A DNA stretch of 64,000 nucleotides, from contig NZ_CP066370.1 of NCBI RefSeq assembly GCF_016406325.1, positions 4,030,001 to 4,094,000 of the forward strand, given 5' to 3'. Below, one piece after another: positions 20,585-30,688 of this stretch (positions are counted from its first letter, which is position 1; every line of letters begins with the position of its first letter). The notes beneath the pieces were generated by a model that ran no database searches, had not been told where the DNA came from, and saw nothing but the letters and a program-made list of their open reading frames with translations. The DNA comes from Shewanella putrefaciens (lineage in GTDB: Bacteria; Pseudomonadota; Gammaproteobacteria; Enterobacterales; Shewanellaceae). The position numbers and the translations under genes are program-made.

Positions 20585-21265
20585 TTAACGCGTTGTTGGA
20601 TTTATCCAGTTCAAAATATCACTAAATTGCTCGCAGACAGCATCTGGGCCTGCGAGCCCAATATCTTCACCGTAGTTATAGCCGTAGGTCAAGCCGATTG
20701 ATGCAACACCTGCCGCTTTCGCCGCTAAAATGTCATTTTTAGAGTCGCCAACCATCAATAACTCGGCTTTATCTAACTGCCATTCCTTCAGTAGGTGCTG
20801 CAGCGGTAAAGGATCAGGCTTCATCTTTGACAGCGAATCACCGCCTAATACCAAGCTAAAAAAGCTGTTTATATTGAAGGCTTCAAGCAAAGGTAACGTA
20901 AAGCGGTAGGGTTTATTAGTGACAACCGCTAGCTTAAAACCTGCATCTAACAGGGTTTGCAGCACTTGGTGCACATCCGCATAGAGCGCACTGTGCTTCT
21001 CAAGGTTCTCTTGGTAGTGATGCATAAAAATTGGCATCGCCGCATCGAGTGCAGCCTGCTCTACGTCGGTACCGAGTGCATTAGTCATGGCGCGGCGCAT
21101 TAACATTTCAGCGCCATTACCAACCCAAGTACGCACTTGTGCCTCAGAACACGTTGCTAAACCAAGTTCAGCTAAAGCCTCTTGGGTCGCTACTGCAAGG
21201 TCAGGAACACTATCAATTAATGTTCCATCAAGATCAAACGCGATTGCCTTAATTTGTTCCCACAT
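20585..21265 (-). CDS. gph: Phosphoglycolate phosphatase
   Basis: A 226-residue HAD-superfamily hydrolase with the catalytic motif I FDLDGTLIDS, motif II VVTNKP and motifs III/IV KMKPDP...MVGDSKNDILAAKAAG. It dephosphorylates 2-phosphoglycolate formed during repair of oxidised DNA ends. The ATG at 21265 is 4 bp after the rpe stop and begins the family N-terminus (MWEQIKAIAFDLDG). The longer open frame to 21370 overlaps rpe and is rejected. Confidence 0.93.
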   Translation of the reverse strand: MWEQIKAIAFDLDGTLIDSVPDLAVATQEALAELGLATCSEAQVRTWVGNGAEMLMRRAMTNALGTDVEQAALDAAMPIFMHHYQENLEKHSALYADVHQVLQTLLDAGFKLAVVTNKPYRFTLPLLEAFNINSFFSLVLGGDSLSKMKPDPLPLQHLLKEWQLDKAELLMVGDSKNDILAAKAAGVASIGLTYGYNYGEDIGLAGPDAVCEQFSDILNWINPTTR

Positions 21266-21269
21266 GCGA

Positions 21270-21944
21270 CTATGCCCCAACTTTAGCCAGTTCGGCACGC
21301 ATCTCATCAACAACGGCCTTATAATCGGGCTTGCCGAAAATAGCCGAGCCAGCCACAAACATGTCCGCACCCGCCGCAGCGATTTCGGCGATATTGTCGA
21401 CCTTCACACCACCATCGACTTCTAAACGAATATCAAAACCACTGGCATCAATACGCGCACGCACTTGGCGCAGCTTATCTAAGGTTGATGGAATAAAGGA
21501 TTGACCACCAAAACCAGGATTCACCGACATCAATAGGATCACATCGAGTTTATCCATCACATGGTCGAGGTAATGCAATGGCGTCGCAGGGTTAAATACT
21601 AAGCCCGCCTTACAACCTGACTCTTTGATTAATTGCAGTGTACGGTCGACATGCTCAGAGGCTTCTGGATGGAAAGTAATGATAGAAGCGCCAGCCTTAG
21701 CAAAATCAGGCACGATACGGTCAACGGGTTTCACCATAAGATGCACATCGATATCGGCGGTAATGCCATAATCACGTAGGGCTTTACACACCATAGGGCC
21801 AATCGTCAGATTAGGCACATAGTGATTATCCATCACATCAAAATGCACTACGTCAGCGCCCGCATCTAATACGGCTTTAACATCATCCCCTAAACGGGCA
21901 AAATCGGCGGATAAAATCGATGGAGCAATTAAGAATGGACGCAT
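21270..21944 (-). CDS. rpe: Ribulose-phosphate 3-epimerase
   Basis: A 224-residue TIM-barrel enzyme that interconverts ribulose-5-phosphate and xylulose-5-phosphate in the pentose phosphate pathway. Signatures are [16 protein letters not shown] at the N-terminus, [17 protein letters not shown] and [14 protein letters not shown], with metal-binding His/Asp residues in place. The ATG at 21944 starts the conserved protein; the ORF extension to 21980 is not conserved family sequence. It is followed 4 bp later by gph. Confidence 0.95.
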   Translation of the reverse strand: MRPFLIAPSILSADFARLGDDVKAVLDAGADVVHFDVMDNHYVPNLTIGPMVCKALRDYGITADIDVHLMVKPVDRIVPDFAKAGASIITFHPEASEHVDRTLQLIKESGCKAGLVFNPATPLHYLDHVMDKLDVILLMSVNPGFGGQSFIPSTLDKLRQVRARIDASGFDIRLEVDGGVKVDNIAEIAAAGADMFVAGSAIFGKPDYKAVVDEMRAELAKVGA

Positions 21945-22209
21945 AAAACACTCGCTGTAATTGAACAAAAAGTGCTTCATTTTACCCTTAGCTAGGCTAA
22001 GCCTCTATAGCTAAAGCCACATTTATGGTAATTGAATGGATTATGGCGTCAGAGGAATGCCACACGAATAATACACACGCTTTGCAAAAAATATGGTTAA
22101 GAAACGAGATATTCAAACATTTCTGTAGTGATTGATAAATTATTGTTCATAAACTAAGCGAGTTTGTTATACTCGATGCGCTGCGCTGGGTTATGTTAAA
22201 GGAAGTATT

Positions 22210-22575
22210 ATGAAAGGACGGTTAAATCATTTCTCAAACTTACTAGGTTTAGTCACATTTAAGTCATCAATGATGTTAGCATTCACGGCTGTCGTTGTTG
22301 CCTCCTTAGCATTTGGTGCACAAAAACTCACTGACAATACTGAAACCACCGCCTGCGCTTGCAGCAGTGACACTCGCTATAACAACTCTTTGCCAAGCAG
22401 CCATCCCAACAACCGCTGTGCTAATCAAGCGCAACCTTTAAGTTGGACAACGTGGCTTACGGGTAAAAATCGTTCAAGTCAGTTTCACTTCGTTGATCTG
22501 CTTGAATTATTATATGGGCATAAAGATAAGCCTATCGATGATATGAAACCCACCAATTCACAACTCTCATACTAA
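22210..22575 (+). CDS. Hypothetical single-pass membrane protein
   Basis: A 121-residue protein of unknown family. One hydrophobic helix lies near residues 18-37 (SSMMLAFTAVVVASLAFGA), followed by a polar, Cys-containing region (CACSS at about residues 48-52 and a Cys near residue 70) that would be periplasmic. The start has an AAAGGAAG ribosome-binding site 4-6 nt before the ATG. Its stop codon overlaps the DUF2970 start by one base (TAATG), so the two are coupled. A -10-like TATACT lies upstream at about 22169. Confidence 0.65.
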   Translation: MKGRLNHFSNLLGLVTFKSSMMLAFTAVVVASLAFGAQKLTDNTETTACACSSDTRYNNSLPSSHPNNRCANQAQPLSWTTWLTGKNRSSQFHFVDLLELLYGHKDKPIDDMKPTNSQLSY

Positions 22576-22760
22576 TGATCAACCGCATTTGGCAAATATT
22601 TCAGAGTACCTTGGCAGCCTTTTTCGGAGTGCAGTCGGATAAAAACCGCACAAAAGACTTTCAAACTCATTCACCACTACCTTATATTGTGATGGGTATA
22701 GTGTTAGCTATAATTTTAGTGGGGAGCCTTATATTACTTGTAAGTCAAGTGCTTAGCTAA
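22575..22760 (+). CDS. DUF2970 family small membrane protein
   Basis: A 61-residue protein of the DUF2970 type. The N-terminal segment QSTLAAFFGVQSDKNRTKDF is followed by one transmembrane helix (YIVMGIVLAIILVGSLILLV, about residues 37-56). The family's function is unknown. It is translationally coupled to the preceding hypothetical gene and convergent with dam. Confidence 0.75.
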   Translation: MINRIWQIFQSTLAAFFGVQSDKNRTKDFQTHSPLPYIVMGIVLAIILVGSLILLVSQVLS

Positions 22761-22777
22761 TGCAATTACCGCTAATA

Positions 22778-23617
22778 TTACTCATCCTGTAGATCATAGT
22801 TTTCATCGTATAGCGCCATCAATTCGTCCACTTTATTACGGCTACTGCCGTTTTGGCTAATGTTGCGCTGTACTTGAAGCTTTGCGAGGTGAGCACCACG
22901 ATATAGCTCCCGCGTTAAAGGAATGTCATGGTTGCTGATTAGCACAGGAATACCACGTTCAAGCGCTGTGTGCCGTGAATGTCGAGCGAGTAAAGCCTGA
23001 TCATCTAGGCTAAAACCCGCTCCAACGTAAGTAGTAAAACTGGCAGTGGTTGATAAAGGTGCATAGGGTGGGTCACAATAAATCACATCACCAGTACGAA
23101 TTTGTTCAAATGCCTTTTCATAACCAATGCATTTAAACTCAGCACGTTGAGCCTTTTCAGAAAAAGCCCAAATCTCCTTTTCAGGAAAATAAGGTTTTTT
23201 GTAAGAACCAAAGGGCACATTAAACCCACCCTTGCGATTATAACGGCATAATCCATTAAACCCATGACGATTGAGGTAAAGAAAATAAACTGAACGTATG
23301 AAGGGGTCACGGGTTTTATTAAACTCTGTACGCACCCTGTAGTAAGCATCCTTCTGGTTCATCTCATCGACAAACATCTTTCTCGCAGCGGAAATATATT
23401 CGGCAGGTTTTTCTTTTACAATTTTATAGAGTTCGATCAGATCCTGATTTATGTCACAGAGTAAATAGCTTGGATAATCCGTATTTAAAAACACCGAACC
23501 AGCGCCTACAAATGGCTCAACTAAACGGTCTCCCGCAGGTAAATAGTTCGTTAACTCATCCACCAACTTAAATTTTCCGCCAGCCCATTTTAGGAAGGCT
23601 CTATGTTTTTTAATCAT
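22778..23617 (-). CDS. dam: DNA adenine methylase (GATC)
   Basis: A 279-residue alpha-group N6-adenine methyltransferase. The AdoMet motif is FLKWAGGKFKLVDEL (residues 8-22) and PFVGAGSVF; the catalytic motif is DPPY at residues 182-185. It methylates GATC for mismatch repair, replication timing and gene regulation. It follows damX by 48 bp, in the expected order aroK-aroB-damX-dam, and the gene family match is close to E. coli Dam. Confidence 0.95.
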   Translation of the reverse strand: MIKKHRAFLKWAGGKFKLVDELTNYLPAGDRLVEPFVGAGSVFLNTDYPSYLLCDINQDLIELYKIVKEKPAEYISAARKMFVDEMNQKDAYYRVRTEFNKTRDPFIRSVYFLYLNRHGFNGLCRYNRKGGFNVPFGSYKKPYFPEKEIWAFSEKAQRAEFKCIGYEKAFEQIRTGDVIYCDPPYAPLSTTASFTTYVGAGFSLDDQALLARHSRHTALERGIPVLISNHDIPLTRELYRGAHLAKLQVQRNISQNGSSRNKVDELMALYDENYDLQDE

Positions 23618-23665
23618 TTAATTTGATGAATACCGACATAAATAAAGGTCACGATTGTACTCTGT

Positions 23666-25057
23666 TTATTCTGAGATTTCACGATTTGGGAGACTTTCTT
23701 GTAGCTGATATTCGCGCAGTTCCACCCATTTTCTGACCCAAGGCTGTTCGAGGCGATACTGCTTAGCTAATTGCGCGGCAGCGCTCTGTGCTAATTGATG
23801 ATTGCTATAGTGACCAACGAATACCACCCAGCGTTGTTTATACTTTGCAACCCTTACTCCTTCGACTCCTTCAATCATTTTTAAAGTCGAACGTAGTGAA
23901 CGCAACTGCGAAACACTGGCCAGTTGGATGGTATAACCCTTAGTTGGTTTATGGAGCGTCATTAATGTGGCATTTTGCGTTATCTTCACTTCGGCGGTTT
24001 TGGGTTTAACAGATGCTGATGTCGCACTGCTCGACGCCACTGTCGCTCCCTTGCTACTCGCCTCATCAATAGGAGATTGAATTGGTATATCGGACTCCAT
24101 TTGTGGAGTCTCGCCATGAAAACTCGCTAAAGGATCTGGTGGTACAATCTCTTCTGCTTCAATCTGTGAAAGCCTAAGCTGCTCGGCACGTTGGCTAAAA
24201 TAAGGCGCTAGCCGGTGTTGACCATGGGCAAGGAATTCTGGTGAGTCCATCGCTGGATAGGTTATAGGTTCTGAGGTGAGCCCAGAGTGAGGAAGCTGAG
24301 TTACCACTCCCCAAGCCGCTAACACAAGCAACACACTAACAAAGCTGATGGATAGTGCTTTATATTTTTTCCAAGAAAAGTTTGGCTTAGGCTTACCATG
24401 GAGAGCAAGCTCAAGTAAATTAACCACTTCCTGTGGAGTACCCGTTTGTGTTTCGAGTTTAGCACGCACTATATCCCTTGGTGTAAACGGGTTTTGGCCA
24501 CTATATCTAAGCAATGTTTGGTACAAGGCTTCACGCTCAGGTAGTGTTAATGGCTCAATGCTGACAGGTAAAACTTGCCGCCTTAATTGCTCAGGTAACT
24601 GCGGCAATAAATCCGCTAAAAATGAAGAGGGCACAGTGAGAGTAACCGCTATCCGCTTACCCGCACATTGGATTTGATTCAGAATAATACATTCAGCCCA
24701 TAACTCTTTAGAAAGCAAATGAGCGTCATCAATAATGATATGTAAGGGTTTAGTTTGTGTGGGCGCAACACGTAATAGCGTTTCCCCAAGCGGGATATCA
24801 TCATCAAATATCGGCGATGAAATTAATTGCACCAATATTTTCCGGCGAATTTCAGCATTATCTGCATGCATTGGGCAAATGACTAACGCGGCATTTGACT
24901 CATCAAAATCCGTTGCCAGCGCAGTAACAAGCGTGGTTTTACCTGAACCTTGAGCACCAGAGAGCACCAGTAGCTGGTCGCTATAACTGGCAATATGATG
25001 CAATCGTTGTATAAGCGCTTCCTGAGAAGGAAGCAAGACTAGCCCCTGAAATGTCAC
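23666..25057 (-). CDS. damX: Cell division protein DamX (AAA ATPase-like plus SPOR)
   Basis: A 463-residue protein with an N-terminal AAA/ExeA-like ATPase domain (Walker A GAQGSGKTTL about residues 34-43; Walker B IIIDDAHLL), one transmembrane helix (about residues 238-256) and a C-terminal SPOR peptidoglycan-binding domain (about residues 385-450). E. coli DamX is shorter at the N-terminus; the ATPase-bearing form is usual in Shewanella/Vibrio relatives as far as I know. It targets the septum through SPOR. Translation appears to start at GTG 25057, 18 bp after aroB. Confidence 0.88.
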   Translation of the reverse strand: MTFQGLVLLPSQEALIQRLHHIASYSDQLLVLSGAQGSGKTTLVTALATDFDESNAALVICPMHADNAEIRRKILVQLISSPIFDDDIPLGETLLRVAPTQTKPLHIIIDDAHLLSKELWAECIILNQIQCAGKRIAVTLTVPSSFLADLLPQLPEQLRRQVLPVSIEPLTLPEREALYQTLLRYSGQNPFTPRDIVRAKLETQTGTPQEVVNLLELALHGKPKPNFSWKKYKALSISFVSVLLVLAAWGVVTQLPHSGLTSEPITYPAMDSPEFLAHGQHRLAPYFSQRAEQLRLSQIEAEEIVPPDPLASFHGETPQMESDIPIQSPIDEASSKGATVASSSATSASVKPKTAEVKITQNATLMTLHKPTKGYTIQLASVSQLRSLRSTLKMIEGVEGVRVAKYKQRWVVFVGHYSNHQLAQSAAAQLAKQYRLEQPWVRKWVELREYQLQESLPNREISE

Positions 25058-25075
25058 TCACTCACCACACAATGT

Positions 25076-26155
25076 TTATGCGCAGCAAATAACCTGTTCA
25101 AGGGTAGATTCAGTGACCTGACTAAATACATCCGCTTGACCAATTCCGGTCGGAAGCACCAGTCGAATCTGACCACCTAACACTTTCTTATCGCGTCGCA
25201 TATGTTGAATGAAACTGTCGAAATCCATAGATTCCGGCGCACTCACTGGAAGATCGAAAGCTTGGAGTAACTGCACAATACGACAAACTATTGACTCATC
25301 AATCAGTCCCAGTGACCTAGCCGTTTGTGCAGCAAGGACTGTGCCAGCAGCAACAGCCTCACCATGAAGCCAGTTGCCATACCCCATTTCAGCTTCAATA
25401 GCGTGACCAAAAGTGTGTCCAAGATTTAACAAAGCACGAACACCCTGCTCAGTTTCATCTTGGCTGACAACGTCGGCCTTTATCTCACAGCAACGAGAAA
25501 TAGCGTACACTAACGCTTCTGTTTCTAATCTCTTTAATGCCTGCACATTATTTTCAAGCCATTGAAAAAATTCGCCATCCCACATAATGCCATACTTAAT
25601 AACCTCCGCCATCCCTGCCGCAAACTCACGTGCAGGTAATGTGTGAAGACATTGAGTATCGATCAACACCAACTGTGGCTGATAAAAAGCCCCAATCATG
25701 TTTTTACCTAATGGATGATTTACGGCAGTTTTACCGCCAACAGAAGAATCGACTTGCGATAATAATGTCGTTGGGATTTGGATAAAATCGATACCACGTT
25801 GATAACACGCAGCAGCAAATCCTGTCATATCACCAATCACGCCGCCACCCAAAGCCACCAGCACAGAATCTCGACCATAATTCCGCTGCAATAATGCAGT
25901 AAAAATAGCGTCTAAATGTGCTAAGTCTTTGAATTGCTCGCCATCAGGAAGAATGACGCTCTCAACCTCACCAAAAGAAACCATCACTTCTTGTATCTGA
26001 TTAAGATATAAGGGCGCGACGGTTTCATTGGTAACGATAAGGATACGTTTTTTAAGCAGGTAGCGAGACAGTGCCTCGCTATCATTCATCAAATTCTGGC
26101 CAATATAAATGGGGTAACTACGTTCACCTAAATCAACCTGAATTTGCTTCATCAT
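25076..26155 (-). CDS. aroB: 3-dehydroquinate synthase
   Basis: A 359-residue NAD-dependent enzyme that converts DAHP to 3-dehydroquinate, step two of the shikimate pathway. Markers are [20 protein letters not shown], the [20 protein letters not shown] loop and the metal ligand motif [13 protein letters not shown]. Two adjacent ATG codons (26155 and 26152) are possible starts. It lies 5 bp after aroK and clearly forms an operon with it. Confidence 0.96.
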   Translation of the reverse strand: MMKQIQVDLGERSYPIYIGQNLMNDSEALSRYLLKKRILIVTNETVAPLYLNQIQEVMVSFGEVESVILPDGEQFKDLAHLDAIFTALLQRNYGRDSVLVALGGGVIGDMTGFAAACYQRGIDFIQIPTTLLSQVDSSVGGKTAVNHPLGKNMIGAFYQPQLVLIDTQCLHTLPAREFAAGMAEVIKYGIMWDGEFFQWLENNVQALKRLETEALVYAISRCCEIKADVVSQDETEQGVRALLNLGHTFGHAIEAEMGYGNWLHGEAVAAGTVLAAQTARSLGLIDESIVCRIVQLLQAFDLPVSAPESMDFDSFIQHMRRDKKVLGGQIRLVLPTGIGQADVFSQVTESTLEQVICCA

Positions 26156-26160
26156 TCTGC

Positions 26161-26676
26161 CTAGAAACCTAATTTCTCAATGATCTGATTTGCAACGATT
26201 TTTGCACTTTGATCATCGGTTTTAACGATCACATCGGCAATTTCTTCGTATAACGGGTTACGGATCTCTGCAAGACTCTCCAACACTTCTCGAGGATCAT
26301 CTACTTGCAATAACGGGCGTCGCTTGTCTCTTTGAGTACGAGCGACCTGTTTGTCGATAGTGGTTTCCAGATAAACAACAATCCCACGGGCAGATAGATG
26401 ATTACGGATATCTTTGCTTTGTACTGAACCACCACCGGTGGCAAGGACAATACCTTGTTTTTCAGACAAATCAGCAATAACCTGAGCTTCACGGCGGCGG
26501 AAACCTTCTTCGCCTTCGACGTCAAACACCCAAGCAATATCAGCGCCTGTGCGTTGCTCAATCTCTTGATCTGAATCGTGGAATTCTAAATGCAGCATTT
26601 GCGCCAGATGGCGACCAATTGTGCTTTTACCTGCGCCCATAGGGCCTACCAGAAAAATATTACGTTTTTCAGCCAT
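26161..26676 (-). CDS. aroK: Shikimate kinase
   Basis: A 171-residue P-loop kinase that phosphorylates shikimate. Walker A is GPMGAGKST at residues 11-19, the shikimate-binding region is [16 protein letters not shown], and the VLATGGGSV and RRPLL motifs are intact. It is of normal length and stands immediately upstream of aroB. About 216 bp separate it from pilQ, with a weak hairpin in between. Confidence 0.96.
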   Translation of the reverse strand: MAEKRNIFLVGPMGAGKSTIGRHLAQMLHLEFHDSDQEIEQRTGADIAWVFDVEGEEGFRRREAQVIADLSEKQGIVLATGGGSVQSKDIRNHLSARGIVVYLETTIDKQVARTQRDKRRPLLQVDDPREVLESLAEIRNPLYEEIADVIVKTDDQSAKIVANQIIEKLGF

Positions 26677-26847
26677 TTCTTGTACGTCTGAATCTTATTG
26701 AAAAGTATGCCGATATCGACTCATGATCAAGCCGACCTATATGTTACCTTGCTCTTATGAGACTTGACCGCGGATTATCTCAGTTTAAGGTCTACTATGG
26801 CAAGTCATGTGCGCTATTTATACTAAGAATTGTATTTCAGATACGGT

Positions 26848-26873
26848 AAAGCCAGCAAGTGTTGCTGGCTTTA
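26848..26873 (-). terminator. Terminator after pilQ
   Basis: The 8-bp stem GCCAGCAA / TTGCTGGC with a 3-nt loop is followed by TTTA on the minus strand, 20 bp beyond the pilQ stop. The T-run is short, so it is probably leaky towards aroK. Confidence 0.55.
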
Positions 26874-26892
26874 TTCAAAGTACAACAGCGAG

Positions 26893-28944
26893 TTAGAGCT
26901 TTTCATCCACAATTTTAGGTGTCACAAAAATCAGTAGCTCTTGACGCTCATTTTTATCTGTTGTGTTTCTAAACAAAAAACCTACTAGGGGAATATCGCC
27001 TAAAACAGGCACTTTGCTAACGCGACTGATAAGATTCTGTTGGTAAATACCACCGAGCACGATGGTTTCACCATTATTAACCAACACTTGTGTACCGATA
27101 CGCTGAGTATCAATCGCAACCGCAGGCCCTGTGGATGTAGGAACCGTTTTTCCTTCAGAATCTTGCGTGATTTCTAAATCTAAAATCACTCGATTATCAG
27201 GAGTGATTTGCGGTGTCACACGCAATGATAACACGGCTTTTTTAAAGGTGACGGATGTGGCACCACTTGAGGTTGATTGCACATACGGGATTTCAATCCC
27301 CTGCTCAATGTATGCCGCTTTTTGATTAGAAGTCGTAATGCGTGGACTAGCAATAATTTCGCCTTTATTTTCTTGCTCAAGCGCACTCAGCTCGAGATCT
27401 AAAATAGTACCGTCGGCTAATTTGGCAACATGGAATGCAATGCTCGCTGCACTATCAACTTGTGCAGGTAAATTGACGTTTAGTCGATCACCAATACTAG
27501 GAACAATACCATTGGCGATATCTTGAGCGCCTTCTAAGGAACCTGATGAACCTTTATTGCCTTGCTGATCGGTTATGCCCCAGCGTATACCTAAATCTTC
27601 TGACACATTATCTTTAACTGTCACCATACGTGACTCAATCAACACTTGGCGGATCGGAATATCCAGCACCTCCACTAAACGATGAATATTTTCTATGATT
27701 TCAGCGGTATCTTTTACAAGTACAGTATTTGTCCGTTCATCTACGGCCACTGAACCCCGTGGGGATAGCAGACTCGAATCCGCACTCTTAAGTAATTCAG
27801 CTATATCAATCGCTTTGGCATAATTGATCTGTAAATATTCAGAATAGAGAGGAGCTAACTCTTTAACCTCTTGTTTATTCTTAAGGTTTTGACTCTCTCG
27901 GATGGCCAGTTCCTCACTTGGAGCCACCATTAAAATGTTACCTTCAATACGCTTATCTAGTCCCTTAGTTTGTAATATTAAATCTAATGCTTGATCCCAA
28001 GGTACATCATCAAGTCTAAGGGTAATATTGCCCTCAACAGTATCACTGGTCACGAGATTGAAATTATTATAATCAGCAATAATCTGTAGTACTGTTCGAA
28101 CAGAAATATTTTGGAAATTAAGGGATAAGGTTCTTCCGTTGTATTTTTTTACTTCTTTTGTTGCTGCAACCCGCTCAACTTTATTTATTGAGAGTCTAAA
28201 TATATTATCTTCCTGTTTATAATTGAAATCGTAGTTACCTGAAATATCAACTAATATTCGCGTAGTTAAATCTTCCTTGAAGGTTTCAAAACTTTTTACT
28301 GGTGTTGAAAAATCCTGCACATCCATCACATAAAGCAGATCATTATTAATGTCGGTATTAAATAACTTTATCTCAAGCTTAGCGCCAATTTGTTCAACAT
28401 TGGCAGCGACTGAGCGATTATTTAAATAGACTAGTAATTCGCCACCACCATTTGCATTACGGCGAAAATCGATATTTTTAATGCTATTAACAAAAGGATT
28501 TTCACTAAATGGCTTTGCACTAGCGACTTCATCATTGATCGTTAAACGGTAAGAGTTACCTATCACAGCACCTTGATACGGCTTCACTTTAGATAAGCCT
28601 AAGGCAACTTTTAGTTGAGAATCCTGTTGTTCTGTTCTTATTTCATTTACACCCACTTGATTAATGGGCAAGCGGTCTTTAGATAAACCCGAAATACTAT
28701 TATCGAATATTAAAACCAACTCGGCTGGCGATGCATTAGAATCAATGACTGGTGGCATTACTGCATCTTCAAAAACTAACTCAACCTCTAACTGACGATC
28801 AACTAAAGCATGATATTTAACATCTAATAATCGATTGGCAGCAAAACTCGATGGCAATATGCCAAATACGAATACGATCCCAATAACAGGCTTAATTAAA
28901 CCTGAGAGAATTAATGGCATTTTGATCGCAGCAGAAGATTTCAT
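26893..28944 (-). CDS. pilQ: Type IV pilus secretin PilQ
   Basis: A 683-residue outer-membrane secretin through which the type IV pilus exits. An N-terminal signal segment (to about residue 35) is followed by AMIN-type domains (about 38-260), an STN domain (about 270-340), a secretin N-domain (about 365-430) and the C-terminal secretin core (about 500-680) with VPVLGDIPLVGFLFRN near the end, a hallmark of the family. It is the last gene of pilMNOPQ and lies 21 bp after pilP. Confidence 0.95.
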   Translation of the reverse strand: MKSSAAIKMPLILSGLIKPVIGIVFVFGILPSSFAANRLLDVKYHALVDRQLEVELVFEDAVMPPVIDSNASPAELVLIFDNSISGLSKDRLPINQVGVNEIRTEQQDSQLKVALGLSKVKPYQGAVIGNSYRLTINDEVASAKPFSENPFVNSIKNIDFRRNANGGGELLVYLNNRSVAANVEQIGAKLEIKLFNTDINNDLLYVMDVQDFSTPVKSFETFKEDLTTRILVDISGNYDFNYKQEDNIFRLSINKVERVAATKEVKKYNGRTLSLNFQNISVRTVLQIIADYNNFNLVTSDTVEGNITLRLDDVPWDQALDLILQTKGLDKRIEGNILMVAPSEELAIRESQNLKNKQEVKELAPLYSEYLQINYAKAIDIAELLKSADSSLLSPRGSVAVDERTNTVLVKDTAEIIENIHRLVEVLDIPIRQVLIESRMVTVKDNVSEDLGIRWGITDQQGNKGSSGSLEGAQDIANGIVPSIGDRLNVNLPAQVDSAASIAFHVAKLADGTILDLELSALEQENKGEIIASPRITTSNQKAAYIEQGIEIPYVQSTSSGATSVTFKKAVLSLRVTPQITPDNRVILDLEITQDSEGKTVPTSTGPAVAIDTQRIGTQVLVNNGETIVLGGIYQQNLISRVSKVPVLGDIPLVGFLFRNTTDKNERQELLIFVTPKIVDEKL

Positions 28945-28965
28945 TATTCCTTCATCCTTCGCTCG

Positions 28966-29484
28966 TTATTCTCCGGAAAGTTCTAATTTATTGAGTCGTT
29001 CAGACCAACAACCAGAACCATCAGGAATTAATTCTATTACTTCAACAGCTTGTGAAGTCACCTTGGTTACACGCCCATTAAACAATCCTAAGTACTCACC
29101 GACACCGATACGATATACACTGGCGTCATTTGTTTCGATAAGTGCCCAAGTCATATCTGCCTCGCTTAAGGTGCCGCGCATTTTTAAATTATCAATGGCA
29201 TAGGTCTCTAAGCGACTTTTACGACGTTTTAAATCTGGTTGTAAGCAGTTCTTGCTAGTATCAACCACTTCTTCCGTTAACTCACGAGAAGGTGGAACAA
29301 AAGGGCTTCGCAGCAACTCAGCTTGATAAGCAAAATGTTCAAACTTTGGAGGTTCTTTTAGCGCCGGTATATGAGCAACATGCTGTGCCTTAGTCGTAGT
29401 AACAAATAGCTCTAAATCACTACGATCACCAATACAACCCATCAAAAAAAGGCTTAACACGAGTAAGGGAAATAATTTCATCAT
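28966..29484 (-). CDS. pilP: Type IV pilus alignment lipoprotein PilP
   Basis: A 172-residue inner-membrane lipoprotein with lipobox LMGC (Cys17). The C-terminal HR-like beta domain binds PilQ; markers are YRIGVGEYLGLFNGRVTKVT and ELIPDGSGCW. It couples the PilMNO complex to the secretin. The start overlaps the pilO stop by 4 bp. Confidence 0.93.
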   Translation of the reverse strand: MMKLFPLLVLSLFLMGCIGDRSDLELFVTTTKAQHVAHIPALKEPPKFEHFAYQAELLRSPFVPPSRELTEEVVDTSKNCLQPDLKRRKSRLETYAIDNLKMRGTLSEADMTWALIETNDASVYRIGVGEYLGLFNGRVTKVTSQAVEVIELIPDGSGCWSERLNKLELSGE

Positions 29485-30107
29485 TTTTTACCCTTATTAT
29501 CCGATGTCTTTTCGGGTGGTAATTCAGCTCCTTCCTTAAAGCGATAGGTTTTTGCTAAAATATCCATCGCTAAATGACCTAAGTCATCCCGTTTAATCGT
29601 AAAATCGTGAAGACTAACAATTCGTGGTAATTTTGCGACACCACTGACCATATTGCCCAGCTGGTGATAATCCCCAGTAACAGACATTTTAATAGGAAAC
29701 TCAATATAAAAATCACGCTGAATTTCGGGTTCCCAGTTTAAACTCTTAATTCTTAATCCTGCATCCGTTGCAACAAAAGTCAGATCATCGAGCAAACCTG
29801 GCATTTCATTTTCAGACGGTAACATTTTAAGCAATTCAGCAAATTGCACTTCCATGATAGCTAACTGTTCGCGATAGAGTTTCAAATTTGCCGCAAGTTG
29901 ATATTTATTTTTAAAGTCATCCCGTAACTGCACCTCTTTATTTTGCTCCGCGCTATACAAATCAACAGCATCTGCTATCACAAGAAAATAACCCGCAGCA
30001 AAAACACAAAGCGCTAATAATATTGCAAAAAAAGTTTTTACTTGATTAGGCCAACCACCAATATTCTCAAAATCGATGTCATTAAACTGACTAAGATCGA
30101 GTTTCAT
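29481..30107 (-). CDS. pilO: Type IV pilus assembly protein PilO
   Basis: A 208-residue bitopic inner-membrane protein: a short cytoplasmic N-terminus, one transmembrane helix (about residues 27-45), a coiled-coil segment (about 50-95) and a ferredoxin-like periplasmic domain. It heterodimerises with PilN in the alignment subcomplex. It overlaps pilN by 4 bp and pilP by 4 bp, indicating tight translational coupling. Confidence 0.93.
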   Translation of the reverse strand: MKLDLSQFNDIDFENIGGWPNQVKTFFAILLALCVFAAGYFLVIADAVDLYSAEQNKEVQLRDDFKNKYQLAANLKLYREQLAIMEVQFAELLKMLPSENEMPGLLDDLTFVATDAGLRIKSLNWEPEIQRDFYIEFPIKMSVTGDYHQLGNMVSGVAKLPRIVSLHDFTIKRDDLGHLAMDILAKTYRFKEGAELPPEKTSDNKGKK

Positions 30108-30688
30108 TTACTCGCTCCTTGCGCCACTTTTACAGGGTCATCAGCAATCGCACTTTTGACACTCACTCGTAAATTAAACCGCTGTAATTGTCTTAATTCA
30201 TCATCTTGGGTCACGATAGATTGCATATTCGGATCGGTTAACCATTCTGATGCTTTAACTTTACGCATCATATTCGCTACGTTATTGTTGGATTCACTCC
30301 GACCTTCAATGAGTAATAGACTGCCCTTTTTCTCAATACTTGAAAGGTATATTCCAGCGGGTACTACACGCACCAACTCATCTAAAACATGGGTTGGTAA
30401 ATTACGAGATTGTTGGAGGTTAAGAATAATCTCGGTACGACGCTCTATGTCTTTTTTCCGCTCGGTGATCTTTTTAATTTCAGCGATTTGAGTTTCAAGT
30501 AATTGAATTTCTGATTGTAGGTAAGCATTTCGCCCACGCTGCTCATCGGTCATCATTTCAAGCAAAGACAAGGCGATATACACTAGAATAGCTGCGCCTA
30601 AAAAAACCAGAGCCAAGATACCGATATAGTCACGTTTGTGCTTTTCTCTTGCCTCTTCACGCCAAGGGAGTAGGTTTATGTTCGCCAT
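30104..30688 (-). CDS. pilN: Type IV pilus assembly protein PilN
   Basis: A 194-residue bitopic protein. The conserved N-terminal motif INLLPWREEAREKHKRD (residues ~4-20) binds PilM; it is followed by one transmembrane helix (about 23-43), a coiled coil and a periplasmic domain. It overlaps the pilM 3' end by 13 bp. Confidence 0.94.
   Translation of the reverse strand: MANINLLPWREEAREKHKRDYIGILALVFLGAAILVYIALSLLEMMTDEQRGRNAYLQSEIQLLETQIAEIKKITERKKDIERRTEIILNLQQSRNLPTHVLDELVRVVPAGIYLSSIEKKGSLLLIEGRSESNNNVANMMRKVKASEWLTDPNMQSIVTQDDELRQLQRFNLRVSVKSAIADDPVKVAQGASK

Noticed and set aside
20585..21370. Longer gph start at 21370
   Set aside because: It would overlap rpe by 100 bp and adds residues absent from the HAD family; the ATG at 21265 begins the conserved N-terminus.
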